Assembly (NCBI GenBank): GCA_965603365.1
Contig: CBFDCR010000001.1
Span: 62,001-126,000, forward strand
Origin: JAHELQ01 sp965603365
Lineage (GTDB): Bacteria > Acidobacteriota > Aminicenantia > UBA2199
DNA length: 64,000 nucleotides
Direction: 5' to 3'
The notes below the pieces were generated by a model. The model saw nothing but the letters and a program-made list of their open reading frames with translations, ran no database searches and was not told the DNA's origin. Made by a program: the position numbers and the translations under genes. Positions 33,507-41,582 of the stretch are shown here, one piece after another. The stretch's first letter is position 1. The number at the start of each line of letters is the position of its first letter.

Positions 33507-34448
33507 ATGGAAATTATAAAAAAATGGTTTGGTAGAAAAACAATCCACAAGGGTAAGACTGCCATTGCCTTAGGAGGCGGCGGCGCCAGAGGGGTAGCCC
33601 ACCTGGGAATTTTAAAATACCTGGAAGACAATGGTTACCACTGTGATTTTCTGGTGGGGACATCGGCGGGGGCCATATTTGGTGCCCTCTACCTGTTGAG
33701 CCAGGACAGCGATGAGGCCTACGAAAGGTTGAAAGATGCCCTGGAAAATCTTGAAGGCGGGAAAAAATTTTTGGGCATCACCAATAATAAATCCTCAGTT
33801 CTGGCCAACCTCAAAGAAAAATTGTACCTGGCCAAATCGTTGTTCTCCATCTCCATCCTGGAGCAGGAACCGCTGCAAAAATTTTTAACCGTTTTGATTG
33901 GAAAAGACAAAACCTTTAAGGACCTGAAAAAAACATTGTATGTGGTAGCCACAGACCTGAACACCGGTAAAGACGTGGTATTTTCCCAAGGCGAATTACT
34001 GGCCCCTTTGATGGCCTCCTCATCGCTCCCCGGAGTATTCCCCCCGGTTAAATTTCAGAATTACTGCCTGATCGACGGCGGCACCACCCAGAAACTACCC
34101 TCCAGAATCGCTTACATGTTGGGAGCCCAAAAGGTACTGGGGGTGGATGTCGGCAGTGCTATTTTACCTAAGGAAAATTTTTCCGGGGCGGCACAGGTGA
34201 TGATCAGGAGTGAAGAAATCGCCTCCGCCATCCTGCACCGACAAAATTGCCGGGCCGCCAATCTCCTGTTGACCCCCTATTTCAATGACTTCAAATGGTA
34301 CGATTTCAAGCGTCACAGCGAGGCTTTCGATATCGGCTACAATGAGGCATTAAAACAGAAAAGAACGATCGACCGGTTTTTTAAAAGGGATAAAAACAAA
34401 AATAGACTGAAGTTTATGCTGGGCGAGGAATCCGTTTTAGTGGAGTAA
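33507..34448 (+). CDS. Patatin-like phospholipase
   Basis: 313 residues. The oxyanion motif is ALGGGGARGVAHLG near 22-35, the nucleophile Ser is in VGTSAGAIFG, and the catalytic Asp in LIDGGTTQKLP. This Ser-Asp dyad architecture is the RssA-type single-domain patatin. It hydrolyses acyl esters of membrane lipids; no signal peptide, so it acts from the cytosol. The C-terminal segment is basic (RFFKRDKNKNRLKF). The 3' end is 3 bases from the convergent serC stop. Confidence 0.92.
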   Translation: MEIIKKWFGRKTIHKGKTAIALGGGGARGVAHLGILKYLEDNGYHCDFLVGTSAGAIFGALYLLSQDSDEAYERLKDALENLEGGKKFLGITNNKSSVLANLKEKLYLAKSLFSISILEQEPLQKFLTVLIGKDKTFKDLKKTLYVVATDLNTGKDVVFSQGELLAPLMASSSLPGVFPPVKFQNYCLIDGGTTQKLPSRIAYMLGAQKVLGVDVGSAILPKENFSGAAQVMIRSEEIASAILHRQNCRAANLLLTPYFNDFKWYDFKRHSEAFDIGYNEALKQKRTIDRFFKRDKNKNRLKFMLGEESVLVE

Positions 34449-34451
34449 ATA

Positions 34452-35525
34452 TTATTTATTTTCTTTCTCGAATTTCTCCATAAAGCGTACCAATTCTTTG
34501 ACACCCTCCAGGGGCATGGCATTGTAGATGGAAGCCCGGCAGCCGCCGACACTGCGGTGGCCCTTCAATCCGATCAGACCGGCAGCGCCTGCCTCTTGAA
34601 CGAATTTGGCTTCCAGTTCCCCGGGCTGGATCCTGAAGGTGACATTCATCTTAGAGCGATCCTCTTTGTTGGCCGCCCCTTTGTAGAGATCGCTGTTATC
34701 CATATAATCATAGAGGAATCCGGCCTTCTCATTGTTCATTCTTTCAACGGCTGCCGCGCCGCCCTGGCTCTCGATCCAACCCAACACCAGGTCCACCACA
34801 TAGATGGCGAAACAGGGGGGAGTATTGAACACAGATTTCTTGTCGGCCTGAACCTTATAACTCAACATGGAGGCCAGGTTATCGGCAGAGCGTTCCACCA
34901 GATCGCTGCGGATAATTACCAGGGTGACACCGGCGGGGCCCATGTTCTTCTGGGCACCGGCATAGATGATGCCGAATTTGGCGACATCCAATTCCCGGCT
35001 AAAAATGTCCGAGGACATGTCGGCCACCAGGGGTACACCGGCAGTATCGGGGAATTGCTGCCACTGGATACCGCCGATCGTCTCATTGGAGGTGATATGA
35101 ACATACCGGGCCCCGGGAGTGAGTTTGAGGTCTCCGGGAATATAGTTGAAGTTCTTGTCTTCCGAAGTCCCGGCAACATTGACATTGCCGAATAGTTTGG
35201 CCTCTTTGATCGCTTTTTTGGCCCAGGAGCCGGTATTGACGTAATCGGCGGTCCCTCCCTGCAGTAAATTCATGGGCACCATGGCAAACTGCAAGGTAGC
35301 GCCGCCTTGTTGAAATAGTACCGTATAATTGTCCGGCACCCCAAACAGTTTCCGGACTCTGGCCTCCGCCGATTCGATGATGGCGATAAAATCTTTAGAA
35401 CGATGACTGATTTCCAGGATCGAAAGCCCTATTCCTCTTAAATCCAGTAATTCTGCCTGGATTTTTTTCATCACCTCAAAAGGCAAAATGGCTGGGCCGG
35501 CATAAAAATTATACTTTCTATTCAT
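34452..35525 (-). CDS. serC: Phosphoserine aminotransferase
   Basis: 357 residues, normal length. Class V PLP enzyme: opens YNFYAGPAILPFEVMKKIQ, has LFQQGGATLQFAMVPMNLL, ADMSSDIFSRELDVAKFG and the PLP lysine in YAGAQKNMGPAGVT, and ends GHRSVGGCRASIYNAMP. It converts 3-phosphohydroxypyruvate and glutamate to phosphoserine in serine synthesis, and may also act in pyridoxal phosphate synthesis. serA and serB are not in the window. Start ATG has AGGAGC upstream on its strand. Confidence 0.97.
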   Translation of the reverse strand: MNRKYNFYAGPAILPFEVMKKIQAELLDLRGIGLSILEISHRSKDFIAIIESAEARVRKLFGVPDNYTVLFQQGGATLQFAMVPMNLLQGGTADYVNTGSWAKKAIKEAKLFGNVNVAGTSEDKNFNYIPGDLKLTPGARYVHITSNETIGGIQWQQFPDTAGVPLVADMSSDIFSRELDVAKFGIIYAGAQKNMGPAGVTLVIIRSDLVERSADNLASMLSYKVQADKKSVFNTPPCFAIYVVDLVLGWIESQGGAAAVERMNNEKAGFLYDYMDNSDLYKGAANKEDRSKMNVTFRIQPGELEAKFVQEAGAAGLIGLKGHRSVGGCRASIYNAMPLEGVKELVRFMEKFEKENK

Positions 35526-35627
35526 GATAGTTGCTCCTCTTATTTGGAATTGATTAAATAAATTGACTATAATTATACAACTTCAGGCTAAAAATACAAC
35601 CTTATTTCGTTAAATACCTCAATAAAT

Positions 35628-36851
35628 TTATTGCCGGTTGGCTAAGTTGAGTATCACATCCGGGGTAAGAATTCTCTTCATGCCGCAATCGTGAATAGAA
35701 CTGCGGGTAATATCTTTGATGCGCTCGCCGATAAAATCAAAATTGGTTTCCGGATCTTTTCCGGCCCCCTGCACATACATTTTACCCAGAATATCCAGTT
35801 GCCGGGTGACCTCATTATCGGAACTGAACTTCGACTCCTCTTCGACCTCTTTGACGCCTACTCCTACCATCTTCCTTAAATAGGCATCCCAGCGTTCCTC
35901 TTCCTCATTCTTCTTTTTCTTCTTATAATGCTGCATCACCATATAGGGAATGCCGTACTCCCCCGACTTTCGGATCTTATCATCCTCCACCACCCAGCCC
36001 AAATTGTGGATGGAAATTTTCCTGGACATCGATCGGCCGATCTCCTCCACCAGGGGCTTAACAATATTCTCGGCGGACTCTTGCAGGCTGTCGAACCGGT
36101 TCAGCACAAAATAGACCTTATAAGTTTTAACCAGTTGCTTCATGACATTCAGGACAGAATTTTTCTTAAACCTTTTTCCCATCTCCCTGAAGAAATAATC
36201 AAAATTGGCATTTTCCCGGTCATCGACCCCTTCCAACTGATCGAACTGGCGATTGATCTCGGCCAGCGTCTCTGTTCTTACGCCAGAAATATGCGGATTG
36301 GCGCGGGAATCCCGATTCAGTACCAGGCGGCAGGCCCTGAAGAGAGCGGCCCGGACCATTTCCGCCGCCGTTTTGGTGGCGGCTTTGACCCGGGGCGTAA
36401 AAATCAGTATACCGGTGTTGTTAACGGGTAGAAAATCCATCACCTGGCTGTCCAGGCCGGCCTTAATATCCATGATCACAAAATCGGCCCCCAGGGAATT
36501 GATCCCCCGGATCAATTTTTCTTTCATCGGTTGGCTTAAGTTTACAATCTCATGGATAAAACTTTTGGGGGAGGCCACCAACCGAAATCGCCGAAACAAG
36601 CCTTCCGGATCCAGGTTGGTGTTCAGGGGGGTCAGGCACGATTCGATGGGCACATCTTTTTTTAAAAAATGGTAAATGTCTTTCTCTATCGGCATCTTCA
36701 AGAACTTTCTCAGGCTCGAGGTCCCGGCATCCATATCGATCAGCACGGTTCGTTTGTATTTTGAAAGGGTCAGGGCGAGGTTGAGGGAGAAGGTGGTTTT
36801 GCCCACGCCGCCTTTGCCTGAAGATACCGGTATTATTCTCATCGGAATCAT
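35628..36851 (-). CDS. MinD/ParA-family P-loop ATPase
   Basis: 407 residues, longer than MinD (about 270). The deviant Walker A is SSGKGGVGKTTFSLNLAL near residue 10, with a signature Lys (GKGGVGKTT), and DMDAGTSSLRKFL as switch I; DFVIMDIKAGLDSQ is the Walker B region. After about 300 residues there is a basic-acidic helical stretch (HYKKKKKNEEEERWDAYLRK) and a C-terminal extension. It is likely a cytosolic positioning or polarity ATPase of the FleN/MinD_like group. No flagellar or pilus genes are adjacent, so its cargo is unknown. Confidence 0.88.
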   Translation of the reverse strand: MIPMRIIPVSSGKGGVGKTTFSLNLALTLSKYKRTVLIDMDAGTSSLRKFLKMPIEKDIYHFLKKDVPIESCLTPLNTNLDPEGLFRRFRLVASPKSFIHEIVNLSQPMKEKLIRGINSLGADFVIMDIKAGLDSQVMDFLPVNNTGILIFTPRVKAATKTAAEMVRAALFRACRLVLNRDSRANPHISGVRTETLAEINRQFDQLEGVDDRENANFDYFFREMGKRFKKNSVLNVMKQLVKTYKVYFVLNRFDSLQESAENIVKPLVEEIGRSMSRKISIHNLGWVVEDDKIRKSGEYGIPYMVMQHYKKKKKNEEEERWDAYLRKMVGVGVKEVEEESKFSSDNEVTRQLDILGKMYVQGAGKDPETNFDFIGERIKDITRSSIHDCGMKRILTPDVILNLANRQ

Positions 36852-37001
36852 TTAAGTGTCCGCCTGTTAATTTTAAATCATTTTACTGAATTTGTAAAAC
36901 ATTTTATGGAAATCCATCATCAATTTGCGATTTTTTTTCACGTTTCAAACTTGAAATTGAAGGCGGATCATTATATGATTCAACCCTGGAGTTATAAATT
37001 G

Positions 37002-38849
37002 ATGATTACCGTAAAAAAAAGAGTACTATTTCTGTTATTGATCCTGTGGGTGAGTTCCTATGTCACTGCATCGACGGAGGCCGAGCTGCAGATTCCCACC
37101 ACCGTGTTTAAGGGGCAGGTTTTAAACTTGAAAGAGATCGGCGTCTTTGACCGGATCACCGTGAACGGCAGCGAAATGGCCGGCGACCGACTGGTCTTTG
37201 AAAGATGCGGCCGTTACGAAATCAAAATAATCAAGAATGGGAAAGCCCATGCGTTCGAGGTCTATTCCCTTCACGGTTTGCTGACCGTGCTGCCGCCCAT
37301 CATTGCCATTATTCTGGCCCTGGTATTCAAAGAGGTGGTCATCTCCCTGTTCATCGGCATCCTCGTCGGCGCCTTGTTCATCAACCGCTTCGATTTCCTG
37401 GCCGCGTTTTTTAACGTGATCGATAAGTACATCATCGAAGCAGTGGCGGACCGGGAGCGGGCCTCCATCGTGATCTTCACCCTCCTTTTGGGCGGCATGG
37501 TGGGCATCATCAGCAAATCCGGCGGTGTCAGGGGCATCGTGGAGAGTCTCTCCAGAAAGATCAGATCGGCCCGGGGTACCCAATTGTACACCTGGCTGAT
37601 GGGTATCTTAATTTTTTTCGACGACTATACCAACACGCTGATCGTGGGTAACACCATGCGTCCCCTCACCGACAAATGGAAGGTCTCCCGGGAAAAATTG
37701 TCTTACATCGTGGACTCCACTGCCGCGCCCATGGCCTCCATTGCCATTATCTCCACCTGGATCGGCTTCGAGATTTCCCTGATCAACCAATCTTTGAGAG
37801 CCTACCAGGTAGACTATGAAGCCTACCACCTGTTTTTGTCCTCCCTGCCCTACCGGTTTTATCCCATCCTGGCCTTGATGTTCGTCTTTCTGATCCTCTT
37901 CCTCAAAAAAGACTTCGGCCCCATGCTGAAGGCCGAAACAAGGGCCCGGAAGGGCAAGGTCTTAAACGACAATGCCGTGCCGCTGGCAGACTTTGAGTCA
38001 TCGGGCTTAAATCCGGCGGGATCGACCCGCTGCCGCTGGTACAACGGCATCATCCCGATCATGGTGGTGATTCTCTTTACCTTCGGCGGCCTTTATATCT
38101 CGGGCAGGAGCAGCCTTCAGGCTGCCGGCAACCCGGTCTTTTCCGGCGCCGTCCTCCGGGACCTGGGAACCATTGTCTCCTCAGCAGACTCCTTCAAGGT
38201 GCTGCTGTGGGCCGCCATGATGGGTGCGTTTACGGCTTTTTTCCTGGCCTACTTCCAGAAGATACTCAACATCCGGGAAGGGGTATCCGCCTTAGTCCAG
38301 GGCATGAAATCGATGATGATGGCCATCGTGATCCTGGTGCTGGCCTGGTCTCTGGGGGTGGTGTTGGTGGAGCTGCACACCGCCGATTACCTGGTCTCCC
38401 TGCTGTCGGCCCGTCTGGATTACCACCTGCTGCCGGGGCTGGTATTCGTGCTGTCGGCCTTTATCGCCTTCTCCACCGGTTCTTCCTGGGGCACCATCGC
38501 CATCATGTATCCGCTGGTCATCCCCATTGCCATCGGCCTGCTGAAGGGGGCGCCGGATTTCAGGCTGTTCCTGGTGCTGTCCATATCCTCGGTGCTGGCG
38601 GGCGGGGTCTTCGGCGACCACTGCTCCCCCATTTCCGACACCACCATCATGAGTTCCATGGCCTCCTCCTGCGACCACATCGACCATGTCAAGACCCAGA
38701 TCCCCTATGCCCTCACCGCCGCGCTGGTGGCCCTATTCTTCGGCATCCTGCCCGTCTCCTTCGGCCTCCCCTACCTTCTCTCCCTCACCCTCTCCATCAC
38801 CATGGCCACCGCCGTCCTCCTCCTCTTAGGCAAAAAAGTCCCCGAATAA
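37002..38849 (+). CDS. NhaC-family Na+/H+ antiporter with N-terminal periplasmic extension
   Basis: About 615 residues from ATG 37002, which is followed by a signal-like KKRVLFLLLILWVSSYVTA; GGAG lies 10 bases upstream. A longer frame from 36906 adds 32 unlikely residues. Residues 20-90 form a small soluble, probably periplasmic domain (LQIPTTVFKGQVLNLKEIG...). The rest has about eleven hydrophobic segments and NhaC motifs: FIGILVGALF, FFDDYTNTLIVGNTMRPL, AFSTGSSWGTIAIMYPLVIP, and GGVFGDHCSPISDTTIMSS. It exchanges Na+ (or an amino acid or acid partner) for protons at the inner membrane. The extension is unusual for NhaC. Confidence 0.88.
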   Translation: MITVKKRVLFLLLILWVSSYVTASTEAELQIPTTVFKGQVLNLKEIGVFDRITVNGSEMAGDRLVFERCGRYEIKIIKNGKAHAFEVYSLHGLLTVLPPIIAIILALVFKEVVISLFIGILVGALFINRFDFLAAFFNVIDKYIIEAVADRERASIVIFTLLLGGMVGIISKSGGVRGIVESLSRKIRSARGTQLYTWLMGILIFFDDYTNTLIVGNTMRPLTDKWKVSREKLSYIVDSTAAPMASIAIISTWIGFEISLINQSLRAYQVDYEAYHLFLSSLPYRFYPILALMFVFLILFLKKDFGPMLKAETRARKGKVLNDNAVPLADFESSGLNPAGSTRCRWYNGIIPIMVVILFTFGGLYISGRSSLQAAGNPVFSGAVLRDLGTIVSSADSFKVLLWAAMMGAFTAFFLAYFQKILNIREGVSALVQGMKSMMMAIVILVLAWSLGVVLVELHTADYLVSLLSARLDYHLLPGLVFVLSAFIAFSTGSSWGTIAIMYPLVIPIAIGLLKGAPDFRLFLVLSISSVLAGGVFGDHCSPISDTTIMSSMASSCDHIDHVKTQIPYALTAALVALFFGILPVSFGLPYLLSLTLSITMATAVLLLLGKKVPE

Positions 38850-38861
38850 AATATCAAATTG

Positions 38862-39151
38862 GCGGCTTAACCATCGATCAAATCAAGCACGACATGGTAT
38901 CGAAGAGGAGAAACGAGATCATCGCCGAGATGTTTCACCAGGTTCACTTCGTGGAAAAGTGGGGCCGGGGCATCGATTTGATCCTGTCAGAAGAGCCGGA
39001 TGCCGATTTTAAGGTGGCGGCGGATATTTTTTTTACCACCTTTAAAAGAAGAAATTATAGGCCCGAGATTCACGATACCCAGCCAAAGACCGGCAGGAAA
39101 AACAACATAAATTTATTAAATAGAATAACAGGTCTGGTCAGGAGGCTATAG
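38862..39151 (+). pseudogene. C-terminal remnant of an AlbA_2/HATPase_c_4-type regulator
   Basis: In one frame downstream of the antiporter this gives SKRRNEIIAEMFHQVHFVEKWGRGIDLI then ADFKVAADIFFTTFKR, which matches the C-terminal half of the putative transcriptional regulators with an AlbA_2 plus HATPase_c_4 layout (RNxxIAexFhxxgxxEKwGxGI). No start or N-terminal half is present, since the antiporter occupies the space upstream in another frame. It ends at a TAG at 39149-39151. Confidence 0.7.
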
Positions 39152-39170
39152 GCAAATTTTTATTTGCCCC

Positions 39171-39199
39171 TTGATTTTTTGGGCCATTCGGGATACATT
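39171..39199 (+). promoter_or_regulatory. Promoter of the CstA-like gene (TTGATT-17-TACATT)
   Basis: TTGATT at 39171-39176, 17-base spacer, TACATT at 39194-39199, about 46 bases before the start codon. Confidence 0.5.
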
Positions 39200-39245
39200 A
39201 TAAACTAAAATTACCTGGAACCGTTTCCTCTCAGGAGTATGAACA

Positions 39246-40946
39246 ATGAACAGTCTGATCATTTTACTGGTCGCAGTGGTCTGGATCGTATTGGGCTACC
39301 ATTGGTACGGCCGACGTAAAATTCAAAATAAATTGACGGCGCCGCTGGACAAAGCGCCCACACCCGCCAATACCCGCCGCGACGGGATGGATTACTCCCC
39401 GGCCCCCATGCTGGTGCTATTCGGGCACCACTTTTCCTCCATCGCCGGTGCCGGTCCTATCGTGGGCCCCATCATCGCGGTGGCGGCCTTCGGCTGGGGA
39501 CCGTCGGTCCTCTGGCTGCTTTTGGGCGGCCTGTTTATCGGCGCGGTTCACGATTACCTGTCGTTGATGATCTCGGTTCGGAGCGGGGGATCATCTATCC
39601 CCGATACCGCCGATCAATACGTCAGCGGCAGGGCGCGGCTGCTCTTTTTAGTCTTCGTCTGGTTGGCCCTGATACTGGTGATTGCGGTTTTCGCCGCCTT
39701 CGCCGCCCAGATCATGGTCAGCAAACCGGAAATCGTGATTCCCACCTTCTTTCTCATCCCCTTAGCCATACTCTTCGGCCTCCTTTTAAAGAGAGGCTCC
39801 CTGCCCCTATCGGTCAATACGGTGATTGCCATTGCCGGTCTGGTGCTTTTGATCTGGCTGGGGTACCTGTTTCCCATATCATTCTCTATTAAAGGCCCCA
39901 TACTGCTGCTGGGGATCAAACTATCGGCCGCCCAACTGGTCACCAGCATCTGGTTTATCCTGCTGATGATCTATGCCGTTGCCGCCTCGATTACACCGGT
40001 CTGGATACTCCTGCAGCCCCGGGATTACATATCCAGTTGGGTACTGATCATCGGTGTCTTATTGGGCCTTATCGGCGTGGTGGTTACCCACCCCACCATG
40101 CAGGCCCCGTTTATGACCTCCTTTATCAATACCAAACAGGGACCTATGTTTCCCTTTCTCTTTATCATCATTGCCTGCGGTGCGGTGTCGGGGTTTCACA
40201 GCATCGTGGCCGGCGGCACCACCTCCAAACAATTAAAAAAGGAAAAACACGCACTCCCCGTCTCCTATGGTGCGATGCTGGCGGAGACTTTGATCGGCAT
40301 CATCTCCGTCATTATTGCTGGCGGCGCCATTGCCTGGGTGGGGACAAAGGGTCTGCACGGCCTGTTGGACAGCGGCAGTCCCCTGGGAGTATACGGTGCC
40401 GGTTTTGGAAAATTGACCGCCTTTATTTTTGGCGATAAGATCGGTGCCCTGATCGGGGTCACCATCATTAATATATTTATCATGACCACCCTGGACACAT
40501 CGGTGCGGCTGACTCGATTTCTCACCGGCGAGATGATGGGGAAACGGCTCCCTCGGCTGCGAAAAAACAAGTTGTGGGTCACACTGATCCCGGTCATCCC
40601 GGCTTTCCTGCTGGGGATTTCGGGCAAATGGAAGACCATCTGGCCGGTTTTCGGTTCCGCCAACCAGTTGGTGGCGGCACTGGTGCTCATCATTATTACG
40701 GCATATCTTTACAGTAAGGGTAAAGCCGTCAGGTACACGATATGGGCCACGGTCTTTATGTTAATCACCACTGTAACGGCACTAGCCCTGTTGGCCAAAA
40801 AATTTCTACTGTCAAGCAGCCCTAATCCTGTCCTGGGTTTACTGTCCATCATCCTCATTGTTCTGGCGATTTTGATGGTGGCGGAAGGGATTAAATTTAT
40901 CAAAGCAAAAAACAAAAAAAATGAATCAACAATCTCGGAGGTATGA
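39246..40946 (+). CDS. CstA-family peptide/pyruvate transporter
   Basis: 566 residues, shorter than E. coli CstA (about 700). Many TM segments. Family motifs: KAPTPANTRRDGMDYSPAPM, FGHHFSSIAGAGPIVGPIIA, GGLFIGAVHDYLSLMIS, GFHSIVAGGTTSKQL, FIMTTLDTSVRLTRFLTGE, and WPVFGSANQLVAALVL. CstA proteins take up peptides or pyruvate during carbon limitation. Located at the inner membrane. It overlaps the frame of cysC by 4 bases, though cysC probably starts 3 bases after its stop. Confidence 0.93.
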   Translation: MNSLIILLVAVVWIVLGYHWYGRRKIQNKLTAPLDKAPTPANTRRDGMDYSPAPMLVLFGHHFSSIAGAGPIVGPIIAVAAFGWGPSVLWLLLGGLFIGAVHDYLSLMISVRSGGSSIPDTADQYVSGRARLLFLVFVWLALILVIAVFAAFAAQIMVSKPEIVIPTFFLIPLAILFGLLLKRGSLPLSVNTVIAIAGLVLLIWLGYLFPISFSIKGPILLLGIKLSAAQLVTSIWFILLMIYAVAASITPVWILLQPRDYISSWVLIIGVLLGLIGVVVTHPTMQAPFMTSFINTKQGPMFPFLFIIIACGAVSGFHSIVAGGTTSKQLKKEKHALPVSYGAMLAETLIGIISVIIAGGAIAWVGTKGLHGLLDSGSPLGVYGAGFGKLTAFIFGDKIGALIGVTIINIFIMTTLDTSVRLTRFLTGEMMGKRLPRLRKNKLWVTLIPVIPAFLLGISGKWKTIWPVFGSANQLVAALVLIIITAYLYSKGKAVRYTIWATVFMLITTVTALALLAKKFLLSSSPNPVLGLLSIILIVLAILMVAEGIKFIKAKNKKNESTISEV

Positions 40947-40948
40947 TC

Positions 40949-41554
40949 ATGAAAAAGCAGAAAGCAACAAATGTCATCTGGCACGAGCACACGGTCAAGC
41001 GGGAAAAAAGGGAGACGCTGCTCAAACAAAAAGGCGTAGTACTCTGGTTTACCGGGCTGCCCTCCAGCGGCAAATCCACCATCGCCAACGAAGTGACCTA
41101 CCGACTCCACCAGAGGGGACATTTAACCTATGTCCTGGACGGCGACAACATTCGCCACGGATTGAATAAAGATCTGGGTTTTTCGCCGGCAGACCGGGAA
41201 GAAAATATCCGGCGCATATCCGAAGTGGCCAACCTCTTTGCCGATGCCGGGGCCATTACCACCACCGCCTTTGTTTCACCTTATCGCAAAGACCGGGATT
41301 TTTGCCGGGAGCTCTTGGGCCCGGGACGCTTCATCGAGGTCTTTGTGAAGACATCCTTAGAAAGCTGCGAGGAACGGGACCCCAAAGGATTATACAAGCG
41401 GGCCAGAACCGGTGAGATCAAAGAATTTACCGGTATCAGCGCGCCTTACGAAGAGCCCCTTAACGCCGAAATTATCCTGGATACCGACCGGATGGATCTG
41501 GAAGAAGAGGTCAACGTCATATTGGATTATTTAGAAACCCACAACATAATCTAA
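40949..41554 (+). CDS. cysC: Adenylyl-sulfate kinase
   Basis: 201 residues from ATG 40949, which has GGAGGT 6 bases upstream; an earlier ATG at 40943 is too close. Walker A is GLPSSGKSTIAN; other family motifs are LDGDNIRHGLNKDLGFS, REENIRRISEVA, FVSPYRKDRD and GLYKRARTGEIKEFTGISAPYE. It phosphorylates adenosine 5'-phosphosulfate to PAPS for sulfate assimilation or sulfotransfer. No ATP sulfurylase (cysND or sat) is in the window, so its substrate is made by genes elsewhere. It follows cstA in the same direction and may be co-transcribed. Confidence 0.95.
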   Translation: MKKQKATNVIWHEHTVKREKRETLLKQKGVVLWFTGLPSSGKSTIANEVTYRLHQRGHLTYVLDGDNIRHGLNKDLGFSPADREENIRRISEVANLFADAGAITTTAFVSPYRKDRDFCRELLGPGRFIEVFVKTSLESCEERDPKGLYKRARTGEIKEFTGISAPYEEPLNAEIILDTDRMDLEEEVNVILDYLETHNII

Positions 41555-41582
41555 TCGGCAGCCAAAACAGGTTAATAATAAA

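Noticed and set aside
38207..38849. Long Pro/Gly/Arg/His-rich frame overlapping the NhaC gene
   Set aside because: It is a G/C-driven shadow frame; only its part after 38862 has real homology and is listed as a pseudogene.
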